Shown piece by piece: positions 7,766 through 18,604 of a stretch of 64,000 nt of DNA. Source of the DNA: an uncultured Alphaproteobacteria bacterium (GTDB taxonomy: Bacteria > Pseudomonadota > Alphaproteobacteria > HIMB59 > GCA-002718135); NCBI GenBank assembly GCA_902577425.1, contig CACGZD010000001.1:239860-303859 (forward strand). The letters run 5' to 3'. The notes beneath the pieces are model-generated. The model did not search any database and was not told where the DNA came from. It saw only the letters and a list, made by a program, of their open reading frames with translations. Made by a program: the position numbers and the translations under genes. Position 1 is the first letter of the stretch; the number at the start of each line of letters is the position of its first letter.

Positions 7766-9793
7766 TTACTTTTTTAGTATTTTAATAATCTCTTTATTTG
7801 AAAGTAATTCTGACAAAGGAATACCTTCAGGATTTGTCTTGGTATAAATTATATTAAAAGGAATTCCATAACGTCCATTTTCATTTAAATACTTTAAAAT
7901 ATTTTCATTGGGTTTTGACCAATCTCCTCTTACCTTAACTACATTAAATTCAGAAAAAACATTTTGAATTTCTACTGATTTTATAACATTAATTTTATTG
8001 TACTGACATGTTGCGCACCAATCAGCAGTTATATCAACAAAAACAAAATTATTACTATTAATCAATTCTTGTAAATTAACCTGATTAAAATCAAGCCATG
8101 AAGAATCTATTGTATCATAGTTAGATTTAAAAAAAGTAAAATTGGGTAAAGAAAATATAATAATGATAGTAAGTAAAGAAATAATTTTTTTATAATTAAA
8201 TAAATATCCAATTAGTATTGTAGCAATTATAATAGCAACATAAGCTATTATAAAATAATAATTAAAGTGATTTAGAAGAATATTAGTTATCCATATTAAG
8301 GTAATTACTAATAAAACACCCATTAGATATTTTACATAAATCATCCATCTTCCTGGCTTAGGAAAAAAATTTATTAAATTTGGAAAAATAGATAAAAACA
8401 AATAAGGAAAACTAAGTCCAAAACCCATAAAGAAAAAAATAGAAAACATCATAATAAATGACTGAGTAAAAGCAGCAGTTATAGCAGTACCCACAAAAGG
8501 TGCTGAGCAAGGTGTAGCCATCAAAGTAACAAAAAATCCTGTAAAATAATCTCTAGTTGTATTGTGAGATTGGAGATTTGAAAAAGATTTTAAATTTAAA
8601 AATTGAGGGATAGGAATTTCAAAAAATCCAAATAAATTCAAAGAAAAAAAAGTTATAATTAATGAAATAAAAATTAGAAAAAAAGGTTCTTGAAATTGTA
8701 TTCCCCATGCAACATTATATCCTAAGTATCGAAATAAAATTAATATTAACGCTAATACAATGAAAGAAGAGGTAATACCGATTGAAGTTATAATAAAACT
8801 TTTTCTAATAGAATTTTTATGTCCTAAGTGATCAATTAAATTTAATATTTTGATTGATAATACTGGAAAAACACATGGCATAGCATTTAGTATTAACCCG
8901 CCCATAAATGCGATGAGTAATATAAATAATGAACTATAACTTAAAATTGAATTATTTATTTCTACTGTATTTTTTTCTTTTAAAAGAAAACTCTTATTTT
9001 GATCAACAATTATAAATTCAGTATCAATAATTTCTTTCTTGAGTAAATTTTTATCAAAATTAAATTTTGCAGTTAACTGTTTTGAATCAGGACTTAAAAT
9101 AATTGTTGGCTTAATAACTGGCAGTCCATAATCTGTATGAAGAAAAATTATTGGATCTATAAAAATATTTTTAGATTCTGCAAAGAGATGCAAAGAAATA
9201 TTATTATTATCAACTAGAATTTGAGAATTTGCTTTTTTAATAAAGCTCAAGCTTAAAGATTCAGAAGGTAATTGGGCTAAAGATTTTTCAATAATAAATG
9301 AGTGAGTTGTTGGTGTTCCTTTTCCAGAAGGAATCAAAATTTCTAAATCTGCTTCACCTGGAATACATATGTCTTTACAGACAAGATAGATTACTTTTAA
9401 ACTAACCAGTGAATCTTTATTATTATTATCTAATTTAATTTTTAAAGGAAAAATTACATTGTTGCTATATCCTGCAGATGTTAGTCCTAATATTTCAAAA
9501 TGAGATGGAGTTGGCCATAATAGCTCTACAGAATTAATATTTTTTGAATTTTCCCAATTTATTTCTTGAGGAAAACCGCCGTCACCAGGAGATTTCCAAT
9601 AAGTTTTCCATCCATCTTTTAGCTTATATTCTAAGCCTAAATAAATTTCAGATTGGTTATTATTGTGGGTTAGAGGTGAAATAAGCCTAGCATGGGACTC
9701 ATGTCCAAGGCTCCAATCACTTTCCAAAGCTATAGCTTTTGTAAAGAAAAAAATAAAAAAAATAAAAAATAAATTTCTGTATAAGTGTAACAT
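7766..9793 (-). CDS. DsbD/ScsB-like thiol:disulfide interchange protein
   Basis: 675 aa; N-terminal DsbD-alpha-like domain (CKDICIPGEADL), CcdA-type TM region (LNAMPCVFPVLSIK, MATPCSAPFVGTA), C-terminal thioredoxin motif DWCATCQ. Confidence 0.88.
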   Translation of the reverse strand: MLHLYRNLFFIFFIFFFTKAIALESDWSLGHESHARLISPLTHNNNQSEIYLGLEYKLKDGWKTYWKSPGDGGFPQEINWENSKNINSVELLWPTPSHFEILGLTSAGYSNNVIFPLKIKLDNNNKDSLVSLKVIYLVCKDICIPGEADLEILIPSGKGTPTTHSFIIEKSLAQLPSESLSLSFIKKANSQILVDNNNISLHLFAESKNIFIDPIIFLHTDYGLPVIKPTIILSPDSKQLTAKFNFDKNLLKKEIIDTEFIIVDQNKSFLLKEKNTVEINNSILSYSSLFILLIAFMGGLILNAMPCVFPVLSIKILNLIDHLGHKNSIRKSFIITSIGITSSFIVLALILILFRYLGYNVAWGIQFQEPFFLIFISLIITFFSLNLFGFFEIPIPQFLNLKSFSNLQSHNTTRDYFTGFFVTLMATPCSAPFVGTAITAAFTQSFIMMFSIFFFMGFGLSFPYLFLSIFPNLINFFPKPGRWMIYVKYLMGVLLVITLIWITNILLNHFNYYFIIAYVAIIIATILIGYLFNYKKIISLLTIIIIFSLPNFTFFKSNYDTIDSSWLDFNQVNLQELINSNNFVFVDITADWCATCQYNKINVIKSVEIQNVFSEFNVVKVRGDWSKPNENILKYLNENGRYGIPFNIIYTKTNPEGIPLSELLSNKEIIKILKK

Positions 9794-9883
9794 TATCTTA
9801 ACATTATTTAATTAATTGATATGTTAGTTTTTCAAGTAATAATACTTGAAATAACATAATTAATAGAGATATATATATAAGAA

Positions 9884-10435
9884 ATGGACTTAACTGGCAA
9901 AATCATTGTTTCAATGCCTTCTCTGGAAGATGAACGCTTCTTTAAAACCGTTATTTACATGTGTGCGCATTCTTCAGAAGGATCTATGGGAATTATAATC
10001 AATAAAAAAATAGATTATGATCTATATCCAGATTTATTAGAACAACTTGGCATAGATAAACCTCTAGAAAATAAAAAATTTTTTATAAGATATGGAGGCC
10101 CAGTTGAAAGTGGTAGAGGTTTTATTTTACATTCAGATGATATGATTAGAAAAGAAACATTAAATATTGATAAAGGTGTTGCCTTAACGAGCACCGCAGA
10201 ATTTTTTGATGATTTTTCTTTAGGTAAAAGTCCTAAAAACAGTATTCTTGCTCTTGGATACGCGGGTTGGGGACCAGGCCAACTTGAGAAAGAAATTATT
10301 CACAATAGTTGGATGACTCTTTCGGTGGATAGTAGTTTTTTATTTGATGAAGAAGTATCAAAAAAATGGAGCCAGGCCTATAAGTTAATAGGCATAGATC
10401 CCAATAATTTATCCCAATTTTCTGGTAGAGCTTAA
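9884..10435 (+). CDS. YqgE/AlgH family protein
   Basis: 183 aa; GKIIVSMPSLEDERFFKTVIYMCAHSSEGSMGIIINK is characteristic. Confidence 0.92.
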   Translation: MDLTGKIIVSMPSLEDERFFKTVIYMCAHSSEGSMGIIINKKIDYDLYPDLLEQLGIDKPLENKKFFIRYGGPVESGRGFILHSDDMIRKETLNIDKGVALTSTAEFFDDFSLGKSPKNSILALGYAGWGPGQLEKEIIHNSWMTLSVDSSFLFDEEVSKKWSQAYKLIGIDPNNLSQFSGRA

Positions 10436-10451
10436 AATTAAATTTATTTTA

Positions 10452-11171
10452 TTAAATTAATTTTTTAAAGTTTTCGTATAATATTGTGGCATGATTATTC
10501 ATATCCTTCATATTATCTCTTGCTAATTTATCAAACTTATCAAGAGCACCGGGCCCTAAACTTTCTTCTAAAGCTTTCTCATATTCAGGAATACAACCCC
10601 AATCACTAACTGTATTACTTTTAATTTCTATATGAAACTGAATGCCATAAGCATGATCCATATATTTTAAAATTTGATATTTTGTTGTTTGTGAAGATCC
10701 CAAAAGAGTTACATCATTATTTTTTTCCAATCCTACTACCTCATAAGAATGCCATTGTAGTGCTTTTATTGTGTTGGGAAAATTATGAAAAAGATTGTCT
10801 GACTTGGATTCTTTTAAAAGATCTATATTTAAAATACCTATTTCAGGGGGAGATGATTTTACAACCTTGCCACCCGCTACCTCTCCTAATAATTGACAAC
10901 CTAAACAAAAACCTAAAAAAGGTTTTTTTAAATCAATAACAAATTCTTTAATCTTTCTTTTTTCTTCAATCAACCAAGGATATTCATCTTCCATCCAGGT
11001 ATCCATTGGGCCTCCCATACAGAACATGCCATCAAAGGAAGATAAATTTTGAGGAATAGTTTCTCCTTCATCCAATTGAATTGTTGTAAGTTCAGCTCCA
11101 TCCTTAATCATTAAGTCTTTAATATATCCAGGAGTTTCACAAGATATATGTTGTAATACAAGAATTTTCAT
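10452..11171 (-). CDS. Class I glutamine amidotransferase-like protein
   Basis: 239 aa; FLGFCLGCQLLGEVAGG nucleophile elbow and GIQFHIE. Confidence 0.85.
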   Translation of the reverse strand: MKILVLQHISCETPGYIKDLMIKDGAELTTIQLDEGETIPQNLSSFDGMFCMGGPMDTWMEDEYPWLIEEKRKIKEFVIDLKKPFLGFCLGCQLLGEVAGGKVVKSSPPEIGILNIDLLKESKSDNLFHNFPNTIKALQWHSYEVVGLEKNNDVTLLGSSQTTKYQILKYMDHAYGIQFHIEIKSNTVSDWGCIPEYEKALEESLGPGALDKFDKLARDNMKDMNNHATILYENFKKLI

Positions 11172-11186
11172 ATGATTTATTATAAA

Positions 11187-11630
11187 TTATTTTTCTAGTT
11201 CTAAAAGCTGTTGTTTTAATGACAAACCTCCAATACTGCTAAAACCTCCAAGCGTCCCATCATTTCTTATAACCCTGTGACAAGGAATAACGATTAAATG
11301 CTTATTTTGTCCACAAACTTTTCCAACATATCTTGGAGATGTGTTAAGTTTTTTTGCAATATAACCGTAGCTCCTTGTTTTTCCATAAGGAATTTTTTTT
11401 AACTCTGACCATATTTTTTTTTGAGCTACAGAACCATTAATTTTATACTTAAAATTCCATGAAACTTTTTTTCCTTTTAAATACTCTTTCATTTGTTTTT
11501 TAAATAAATTCAAAGAACTTGAGGAACCTTTATTGTTAATTTTGCCAAATGCTATCACAGTAATAATGCTGTCTTCCTCACTAGCATTGATCCATCCATA
11601 TTTAGTTCTAAAACAAATAGTTTTTTTCAT
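11187..11630 (-). CDS. ogt: Methylated-DNA--protein-cysteine methyltransferase
   Basis: 147 aa; VIPCHRVIRNDGTLGGFS active-site motif. Confidence 0.92.
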   Translation of the reverse strand: MKKTICFRTKYGWINASEEDSIITVIAFGKINNKGSSSSLNLFKKQMKEYLKGKKVSWNFKYKINGSVAQKKIWSELKKIPYGKTRSYGYIAKKLNTSPRYVGKVCGQNKHLIVIPCHRVIRNDGTLGGFSSIGGLSLKQQLLELEK

Positions 11631-11657
11631 TATATTTTAAATGACAAGGGTTTCTCA

Positions 11658-11756
11658 TTATCTAATTGATAAAATAGTCCAAAAAACAGATAGTCCTATA
11701 AAAATAATAAAAGCTAAAACCAAAAATATTATAATTTCTTTAATTGGAAATTTCAT
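11658..11756 (-). CDS. Predicted 32-aa single-TM small membrane protein
   Basis: Manual translation MKFPIKEIIIFLVLAFIIFIGLSVFWTILSIR*; fills an otherwise empty gap; no clear RBS. Confidence 0.4.
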   Translation of the reverse strand: MKFPIKEIIIFLVLAFIIFIGLSVFWTILSIR

Positions 11757-11801
11757 AAATATTTTAATGATAAAGTATTTTTATATCTATTAAAGAAAAA
11801 A

Positions 11802-13055
11802 TTAATTAAATCTATTTTGAATTTGTTCAATATTTTCAAGATTTTTTATAGGACCAATACTTGATATAGCTATAGGTCCTGATATTATTTTCTTTGCAAC
11901 TCTTTTTACGGTATCTACAGATACTTCATCAATTTTTTTAATAATTTCAGAGGGTTCTATTACACGATTATGAATTAAAAGTTGATAAGCTGCCGAGGTA
12001 CATCTTGAGTTAGCTCTTTCTCTACGCATCATTTGATTTACCTTTAGTTGGGCTTTTCCTCTGTTAACTTCTTTTTCAATTATATTTTCTAAACTTTTAT
12101 TTAATTCATCACACAAAATTGGTATCAATTCTTTTATTTGAGTTTCTCCTGTTCCACATCCAACGCCAAATATTCCTGTGTCAGTGTATGAACCACTAAA
12201 TGAATGAATATCATAAACTAGTCCTCGTTTTTCTCTTATTTCTTGAAATAATCGAGACGACATTCCCCCACCTATTAAAGAGTCATATATTTCAAGAGAA
12301 TAATAATCATCATGATAATAATTTATACCCTCAAAACCTAACATTAAATGCACTTGTTCAAGTTTTTTATCTTCTCTATATTCTCCAGATTTAAAATTTG
12401 CTTTTTCAGGTAAATCGGATTTTCCATTTGGAAGATTATTCAGTTTTGTCTTTAGCTGCTCCACAAAGCTATCATGATCTACTTTACCTGCAGCACTAAT
12501 AACCATTTTTTTTGGATTATAATGTTCATTCATAAAATTAATAATTTCATTTCTAGATATTTTTTCTATTATATCTTTTGGTCCAAGAATAGATCTGCCC
12601 ATAGCTTGATTGGGATAAGCTTTTTCAAAAAAATAATCTCCAACCATTGAAGCCGGAACATCTAAATACATTCCAATTTCTTGTATTATTGTTCCTCTTT
12701 CTTTATTAAGTTCTTTTTCATCAAATATAGAATTTTGTAAAATATCTGTAAGAATATCAATACCAAGAGGTAAATCATCTCCTAAAAGACTAACAGTATA
12801 TGCTGTTATTTCTTTAGAAGTATAAGCATTAATATTTCCACCAACATTTTCGATTGTATCTGATATTTGTAAAGCTGTTTTAGAAGTTGTGCCTTTAAAT
12901 GCCATATGTTCTAAAAAATGTGCAGCTCCATTTACTTCTTTTTTTTCATCTCTATTGCCTACAGAATTAAAAATGCCCATATAAACAGTTTCAAGACCAG
13001 GCATATTTTGCGTAACAATTCTGAGACCATTATCTAGTGTTGTAATATTAACCAT
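11802..13055 (-). CDS. M16 family zinc peptidase (processing-peptidase-like)
   Basis: 417 aa; HFLEHMAFKGT inverted zinc motif. Confidence 0.93.
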   Translation of the reverse strand: MVNITTLDNGLRIVTQNMPGLETVYMGIFNSVGNRDEKKEVNGAAHFLEHMAFKGTTSKTALQISDTIENVGGNINAYTSKEITAYTVSLLGDDLPLGIDILTDILQNSIFDEKELNKERGTIIQEIGMYLDVPASMVGDYFFEKAYPNQAMGRSILGPKDIIEKISRNEIINFMNEHYNPKKMVISAAGKVDHDSFVEQLKTKLNNLPNGKSDLPEKANFKSGEYREDKKLEQVHLMLGFEGINYYHDDYYSLEIYDSLIGGGMSSRLFQEIREKRGLVYDIHSFSGSYTDTGIFGVGCGTGETQIKELIPILCDELNKSLENIIEKEVNRGKAQLKVNQMMRRERANSRCTSAAYQLLIHNRVIEPSEIIKKIDEVSVDTVKRVAKKIISGPIAISSIGPIKNLENIEQIQNRFN

Positions 13056-13057
13056 AT

Positions 13058-14425
13058 TTATAAATTTTTAAGAATTAGTGATTTTACTGCTTCAGTTTCA
13101 TTGTTTAATATAGTCATCTTTTCTTTTTTATCAAAGATATTTTCTAACTCTTTTGGGACTAGTGACTTACTGCCAGTAGCTTTTTCAACAGCATCATTAA
13201 ATTTTGCTGGGTGAGCACAAGCTAGACTAATATAGGGGTGGTCTGGGTCAACATTTTTTAAAATAGATAAACCTGTTGCCGTATGTGGGTCAGATAAGTA
13301 ATCATATTTTTCTTTATAATAACTTATAGTTTCAATTGTATTTGTATTTGAAACAGCAGTTGACTCATAAATTGATTGTAAATTTGAAATTATTGATTTA
13401 TCGAATTCATATTCACCTTTTATTGAATACTCCTTCATAATTTGACTAACTTTTTCACTATCATGACCAAAAGATTCAAAAATTTGACGCTCAAAATTAC
13501 TAGAAATTTGAATATCCATACTAGGACTATAGGTTTGTTTAACCTCTTTTAATTTCATTAAACCATATTTAATTATTTGGTTTAAAGAGTCGTTTTCATT
13601 AGTTGCAATATGTAATTTTCTTATTGGTAGTCCCATATTTTGTGCTGCGTGTGCCGAAAAGACATTACCAAAATTTCCAGACGGAACAATGAAACTGACT
13701 TCTTTATCTTCTATTTGAAGATATGCCCAAAAATAATAAATAATTTGAGCCATAAGACGGGCCCAATTGATAGAATTGATAGCCGTTAAAGAAGTTTTAT
13801 CTTGAATATCTTTATCTAAAAATAATTCTTTTACTATTCTTTGACAATCATCAAAATTACCTTCTATAGCAACATTAAAAATATTTTCATCTAAATTAGT
13901 TGTCATTTGTTTTCTTTGCACTACTGAAACTTTATTATGTGGATGAAGAATAAAAACATTTATATTTTTTTTACCTTTAAAAGCGTTTATGGCTGCTGAA
14001 CCTGTATCTCCTGATGTAGCACCTAATATGGTTAATTGATTAGTTTTTTTTTGCATACAATGAGAGAAAAGATTTCCTAAAAATTGCATTGCATAATCTT
14101 TAAATGCAAAAGTTGGCCCATAAAATAACTCTAAAATATATTTGTTATTATCAATTTTATGTAAAGGAGCTACTTTTGAATGTGAGAAATCTTTGTATGT
14201 AGAAATTATAATTTCATATAAATCTTCTTCTGAGACTTCATTAGCAACAAAAGGATTTATAATATTTAAAGCTACTTCTTCATAACTTTTATCTCTCAAA
14301 GTATTAATATCTAATAAGGGCCATGATTCAGGTAAATAAAGACCTCCATCTTTGGATAATCCTTGAAATAGAATATTTGTGAAAGATTCTTTTAAATTAT
14401 TGTTTCTAGTACTTAAATATTTCAT
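13058..14425 (-). CDS. thrC: Threonine synthase
   Basis: 455 aa; MKYLSTRNN start, FAFKDYAMQ PLP-Lys region, LGATSGDTGSAA. Confidence 0.94.
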   Translation of the reverse strand: MKYLSTRNNNLKESFTNILFQGLSKDGGLYLPESWPLLDINTLRDKSYEEVALNIINPFVANEVSEEDLYEIIISTYKDFSHSKVAPLHKIDNNKYILELFYGPTFAFKDYAMQFLGNLFSHCMQKKTNQLTILGATSGDTGSAAINAFKGKKNINVFILHPHNKVSVVQRKQMTTNLDENIFNVAIEGNFDDCQRIVKELFLDKDIQDKTSLTAINSINWARLMAQIIYYFWAYLQIEDKEVSFIVPSGNFGNVFSAHAAQNMGLPIRKLHIATNENDSLNQIIKYGLMKLKEVKQTYSPSMDIQISSNFERQIFESFGHDSEKVSQIMKEYSIKGEYEFDKSIISNLQSIYESTAVSNTNTIETISYYKEKYDYLSDPHTATGLSILKNVDPDHPYISLACAHPAKFNDAVEKATGSKSLVPKELENIFDKKEKMTILNNETEAVKSLILKNL

Positions 14426-14443
14426 ATACTGTTAATAAATCAA

Positions 14444-15928
14444 TTATAAATAACGATTACTAATATATTCTTTAAAATACTTAGCATTTAAGGAACTCTT
14501 TGTAACCTGTTCTAAAATCTCATTGGTAGTAAAAAAACTACCTTTTTGATGAATATTTCTTTTTAACCAAGTAATTAAAGCTTTGAAATTACCATCTTCA
14601 ATATTTTGATCTAACTTAGGAATTTCTTTACGGATTGTTTCTGCAAATTGCGCAGATGCAAGAGCACCCAAAGTATAGGTAGGAAAGTAACCAATTAAAC
14701 CAGCATACCAATGAATATCCTGCAAGCAACCATTAGTATCTTTATCTACAATTTTACCAAACATTTTTTTATATTCTGTGTTCCATGCTTCAGGAATATC
14801 ATTTGTAGATAAATCCCCATTAATAATTTGTTTTTCTAAATTAAATCTCATAATTATATGTAAAGGATAAGTGACTTCATCAGCTTCCACTCGAATATAA
14901 GTTTTGTTAACTTGAGTACCTAATAAATACAAATTTTGAGCTGACCACGCTTTACCACTTAAACTTAAATTTTCTTTTAAAATTTTTGATAAATATTTTT
15001 TGAAAGCTAAAGATCTAGTGATTTGCATTTCTATAAGCAAAGACTGACTCTCATGCATTGCCATTCCTCGAGATCTACCAACGGGTTGGTGTTGCCACTC
15101 TGATGGTAATCCTAATTCATATAAAGCATGCCCAGTTTCATGCATTACTCCTTCTAAAGATGAAAAGGGATCTTTTTCACTATATCGTGTAGTAATACGT
15201 ACATCTTCTGTAGCCCCTCCACAAAAAGGATGTTCACTTTTATCTAACCTACCTTTAGTAAAATCAAACCCAATAGTTTTCATTAAGATTTTAGCAATTT
15301 TATGTTGATTAAAAGAAGAAAATTCATCTTCTATAGGTATAACAGATTCTTTTTTTTGTTTTTCAATTATCTTATCTATAGATGATAATATAAATATTTC
15401 TAAATCTTTAAAAACTTTTGTTATGTGATCTGCATTAGAATAAGGTTCGTATTTTTGAATTAATGCTTCATAAGGAGAGCAATTTAATTTTTCGCTTAAA
15501 ATTTCAGATTCTTGTCTAGATAAATTAATCAGATCATTTAATGAACTTTTAACAATACTAAAATCACAATTTTTTTTAGCTTCCTGCCATTTACCTTCAC
15601 ATAAGGCAGATGTCTTTGAAATAGCTTCTACTAAGTCACTAGGTAAAGACGATAATAACACATATTCTCTTTTCATCTCCCTAAAATTAGTTAAATCATT
15701 TTTAGATAGCTGACTAATATCAATATTAGAAATTAAATCTGCTACACTTGGATCTGATAATAAACTATGCTTAAGATTAGCAATAAATGCGAGTTGATTT
15801 GCTCTATTATGTCTTGAATTAGAAGGCATCATTGTAGACATGTCCCAATGCAATATTCCCTCAACATCAGAAGCAATAGAAACCTTAGAAAAAACTTCTT
15901 TTAACTGATTATATTCTCTTAAACTCAT
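14444..15928 (-). CDS. M32 family carboxypeptidase (Taq-type)
   Basis: 494 aa; HETGHALYE zinc motif, GRSRGMAMHESQS. Confidence 0.94.
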   Translation of the reverse strand: MSLREYNQLKEVFSKVSIASDVEGILHWDMSTMMPSNSRHNRANQLAFIANLKHSLLSDPSVADLISNIDISQLSKNDLTNFREMKREYVLLSSLPSDLVEAISKTSALCEGKWQEAKKNCDFSIVKSSLNDLINLSRQESEILSEKLNCSPYEALIQKYEPYSNADHITKVFKDLEIFILSSIDKIIEKQKKESVIPIEDEFSSFNQHKIAKILMKTIGFDFTKGRLDKSEHPFCGGATEDVRITTRYSEKDPFSSLEGVMHETGHALYELGLPSEWQHQPVGRSRGMAMHESQSLLIEMQITRSLAFKKYLSKILKENLSLSGKAWSAQNLYLLGTQVNKTYIRVEADEVTYPLHIIMRFNLEKQIINGDLSTNDIPEAWNTEYKKMFGKIVDKDTNGCLQDIHWYAGLIGYFPTYTLGALASAQFAETIRKEIPKLDQNIEDGNFKALITWLKRNIHQKGSFFTTNEILEQVTKSSLNAKYFKEYISNRYL

Positions 15929-15946
15929 TTATAATTCCCACTAAAT

Positions 15947-17698
15947 TTATAAGTTAAGTTCTTGTTGTAATTGTAATTTTGAATATAAATTACATTTATT
16001 CAATAATTCTTTATGCTGACCTTCTCCAACAATTTTTCCTTTATCTAATACATATATTAAATCAGCATCCTCAATTGAACTGAGTCTATGTGCTATAATA
16101 ACAGAGGTTTTATTTTTCATTAATTTATTAATAGAATTTTGTATTTTTTGTTCTGTTAAATTATCTAAAGCTGAAGTAGCTTCATCAAATAAAAGTATAG
16201 GAGCATTTTTTAATATAGCTCTTGCTATAGCTATACGCTGCCTTTGGCCTCCAGATAATTTTACCCCACTTTCTCCAACTATTGTATCTAATTTATTTGG
16301 AAAAGAATTGGCAAATTCATTAACTCCTGCTTCTTCTGCTGCATTTAAAATTTCAGCAGTACTAGCTTCTAAATTTCCATATTCTATATTTGTTTGTATG
16401 CTTTGATTAAAAAGTATCGTTTCTTGACTCACTAAAGAATAATTGTCTCTTAATGATTTTAAAGAATACTTACTGATATCTTGATTATCTATAAATATTT
16501 CACCGTCATAATTATTATAAAATCTTAGCAAAAGACTAATTATTGTTGATTTTCCTGATCCAGATAAACCAACGATAGCAACTTTTTTACCTTCAGGAAT
16601 AGTTATATTGAGATTTTCTAAAACATTTATATTTTCATAAGCAAAATTTAAATTTTTTATTTGTATTTTTCCTTTTTTTACAGATAATTTTTCTTTGAAA
16701 TTATCAGTTTCTTTGTTTTCATCTTCTGAGTCCATAAGCTGGAAAATACGATCGGCGCCGGCCAAACCCTCCTGAATACTAATATTTAAATTTCCTAGAG
16801 CTTTCACTGGTTGATAAGCTAATAATAAACTAACTAAAAAACTCATAAATTGGCCAGTAGTCATTGATTCATTTAATACAAAAACTCCTCCTACATAAAT
16901 TGAAAGCGCAATGGCTAAACTGCCTATGAATTCCATAAGTGGGCTCAAACGATTACTGATAAATGCAGATTTTATAAAATAATCTTTTATCTGATTGATT
17001 GTTTCAAATGATTTTTGTTTTTCAAAATTTTCTCTATTGTAAGCCTTAACTTGTCTTATAGATTTAATACTTTCACTTAATGAATTAGAAAATATAGCTA
17101 TTTCTTTTTGAATGTTGCGAGTAATTTTTCTTATACTATTGCCAATTTTTTTAATTGGCCACAATGCTAAAGGAAAGGCAAAAAAAGCAAAAATAGTTAA
17201 TTCCCAACTTTGATAAAACATATTTCCTAATAAAAATATAATTACCAAAACATCTTTAATGACGCCAGTAACAGACTTGACTATTGCCATTCTTAAAAAA
17301 TATGTGTCATTTATCAATCTAGAAATTAAATTTCCTGATTTTGAATCATTATAAAATTTTATATTAAAAAACATTAATTTCTCGAACATTTCAGATTGTA
17401 ACTTAGATATTACTAAGTGGGCAACTTTGCTCATTTGAAATGAGTGTGTGTAAGTTGCTAACCCCTTGCATAAAGTAACCAATATTATTGCAATTGGTAT
17501 TAAAAATAACATTTCTTTATTACCTTTAATTAACACTTCATCTAAAGCAGGACGAACTAACCATGCATGTAAGCCAGTTGCTGCAGCTGAAATAATCATC
17601 ATAATTAATGCTAAAAAAATTTTAAATTTATGAGGAAAAATATAATCTTTTATTAATCTAAAAATTATTTTCTTATTAGTGTGTTTATTTCTAGTCAT
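15947..17698 (-). CDS. ABC transporter, fused permease/ATPase (MsbA-like)
   Basis: 583 aa; Walker A GLSGSGKST, LSGGQRQRIAIARA, ILLFDEATSALD. Confidence 0.92.
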   Translation of the reverse strand: MTRNKHTNKKIIFRLIKDYIFPHKFKIFLALIMMIISAAATGLHAWLVRPALDEVLIKGNKEMLFLIPIAIILVTLCKGLATYTHSFQMSKVAHLVISKLQSEMFEKLMFFNIKFYNDSKSGNLISRLINDTYFLRMAIVKSVTGVIKDVLVIIFLLGNMFYQSWELTIFAFFAFPLALWPIKKIGNSIRKITRNIQKEIAIFSNSLSESIKSIRQVKAYNRENFEKQKSFETINQIKDYFIKSAFISNRLSPLMEFIGSLAIALSIYVGGVFVLNESMTTGQFMSFLVSLLLAYQPVKALGNLNISIQEGLAGADRIFQLMDSEDENKETDNFKEKLSVKKGKIQIKNLNFAYENINVLENLNITIPEGKKVAIVGLSGSGKSTIISLLLRFYNNYDGEIFIDNQDISKYSLKSLRDNYSLVSQETILFNQSIQTNIEYGNLEASTAEILNAAEEAGVNEFANSFPNKLDTIVGESGVKLSGGQRQRIAIARAILKNAPILLFDEATSALDNLTEQKIQNSINKLMKNKTSVIIAHRLSSIEDADLIYVLDKGKIVGEGQHKELLNKCNLYSKLQLQQELNL

Positions 17699-17707
17699 AT
17701 ATATTAT

Positions 17708-18592
17708 TTAAAAAGCTAAAAGATATATAAAACATAATAATCCAATTATATTATTAAATCTAAAGTAAAAATTACTGCTCATTTTAGAATTAAGATTCCA
17801 TTTATTCAAATAAACTACAATAGCAAGAATTAAACAAAATACTGGTACTAAGCTTAATAAAGATTGAGCAGTCAGGTAATTTGCATAAGCTAAAAAAGCT
17901 ATAAATAAACAGTAAAAAATTTGTACATAGATTTTGCCTTTAGAACCCAAAAGAACAGCTGTAGATTTAATATTATTTTTTAAATCATCTTCTCGATCTT
18001 GATAAGCATAGATTGTATCATATGCAAGCGTCCAAAAAATACAGCCTATGTACAAAAATAAGTAATTTAGAGAAATTTTTTCATAAAATTGCATTGATAC
18101 GATAAGTACACCCCAACTAAAAACTATACCTAAACCAAGTTGTGGCCAATAAGTATATCGTTTTAAAAATGGATAAATAATAATAAACGGAATAGAAAAA
18201 ATACCACATAAAACTGCAATTTTTGTAAACTGTAATAAAATTATTAATGAAAAAATAAGTAAAAAAAATAATAAAATAAGAGACTCTAAAACAGTAATTT
18301 TATTTGAAGCAAGAGGTCGATTAAAAGTTCTTTGAACCTTTCTGTCTATCTTAATATCTACTAAGTCGTTAATTATACAACCAGCACTTCTCATTAAAAC
18401 AGCGCCTATAAAAAAATATATGTACCAATTAATTAGTTGAAATTTTGATTGAACTATTTCAGCTAAAGCAAACCAACATGGCCACATTAAAAGCATGAAG
18501 CCAATAGGTTTATTTAATCTTATGAGATTAATATAATACTTTATTTTAATTGGATTAATTACATTAAGCATAAAAAATGTTAAATATTCCAT
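17708..18592 (-). CDS. ubiA: UbiA family prenyltransferase (4-hydroxybenzoate polyprenyltransferase)
   Basis: NDLVDIKIDRKVQRTFNRPLA and YAYQDREDDLKNNIKSTA. The track start 18640 overlaps rsmE; start at 18592 (MEYLTFF) or 18571 (MLNVINP) is preferred. Confidence 0.9.
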   Translation of the reverse strand: MEYLTFFMLNVINPIKIKYYINLIRLNKPIGFMLLMWPCWFALAEIVQSKFQLINWYIYFFIGAVLMRSAGCIINDLVDIKIDRKVQRTFNRPLASNKITVLESLILLFFLLIFSLIILLQFTKIAVLCGIFSIPFIIIYPFLKRYTYWPQLGLGIVFSWGVLIVSMQFYEKISLNYLFLYIGCIFWTLAYDTIYAYQDREDDLKNNIKSTAVLLGSKGKIYVQIFYCLFIAFLAYANYLTAQSLLSLVPVFCLILAIVVYLNKWNLNSKMSSNFYFRFNNIIGLLCFIYLLAF

Positions 18593-18604
18593 TATATTAA
18601 AATA

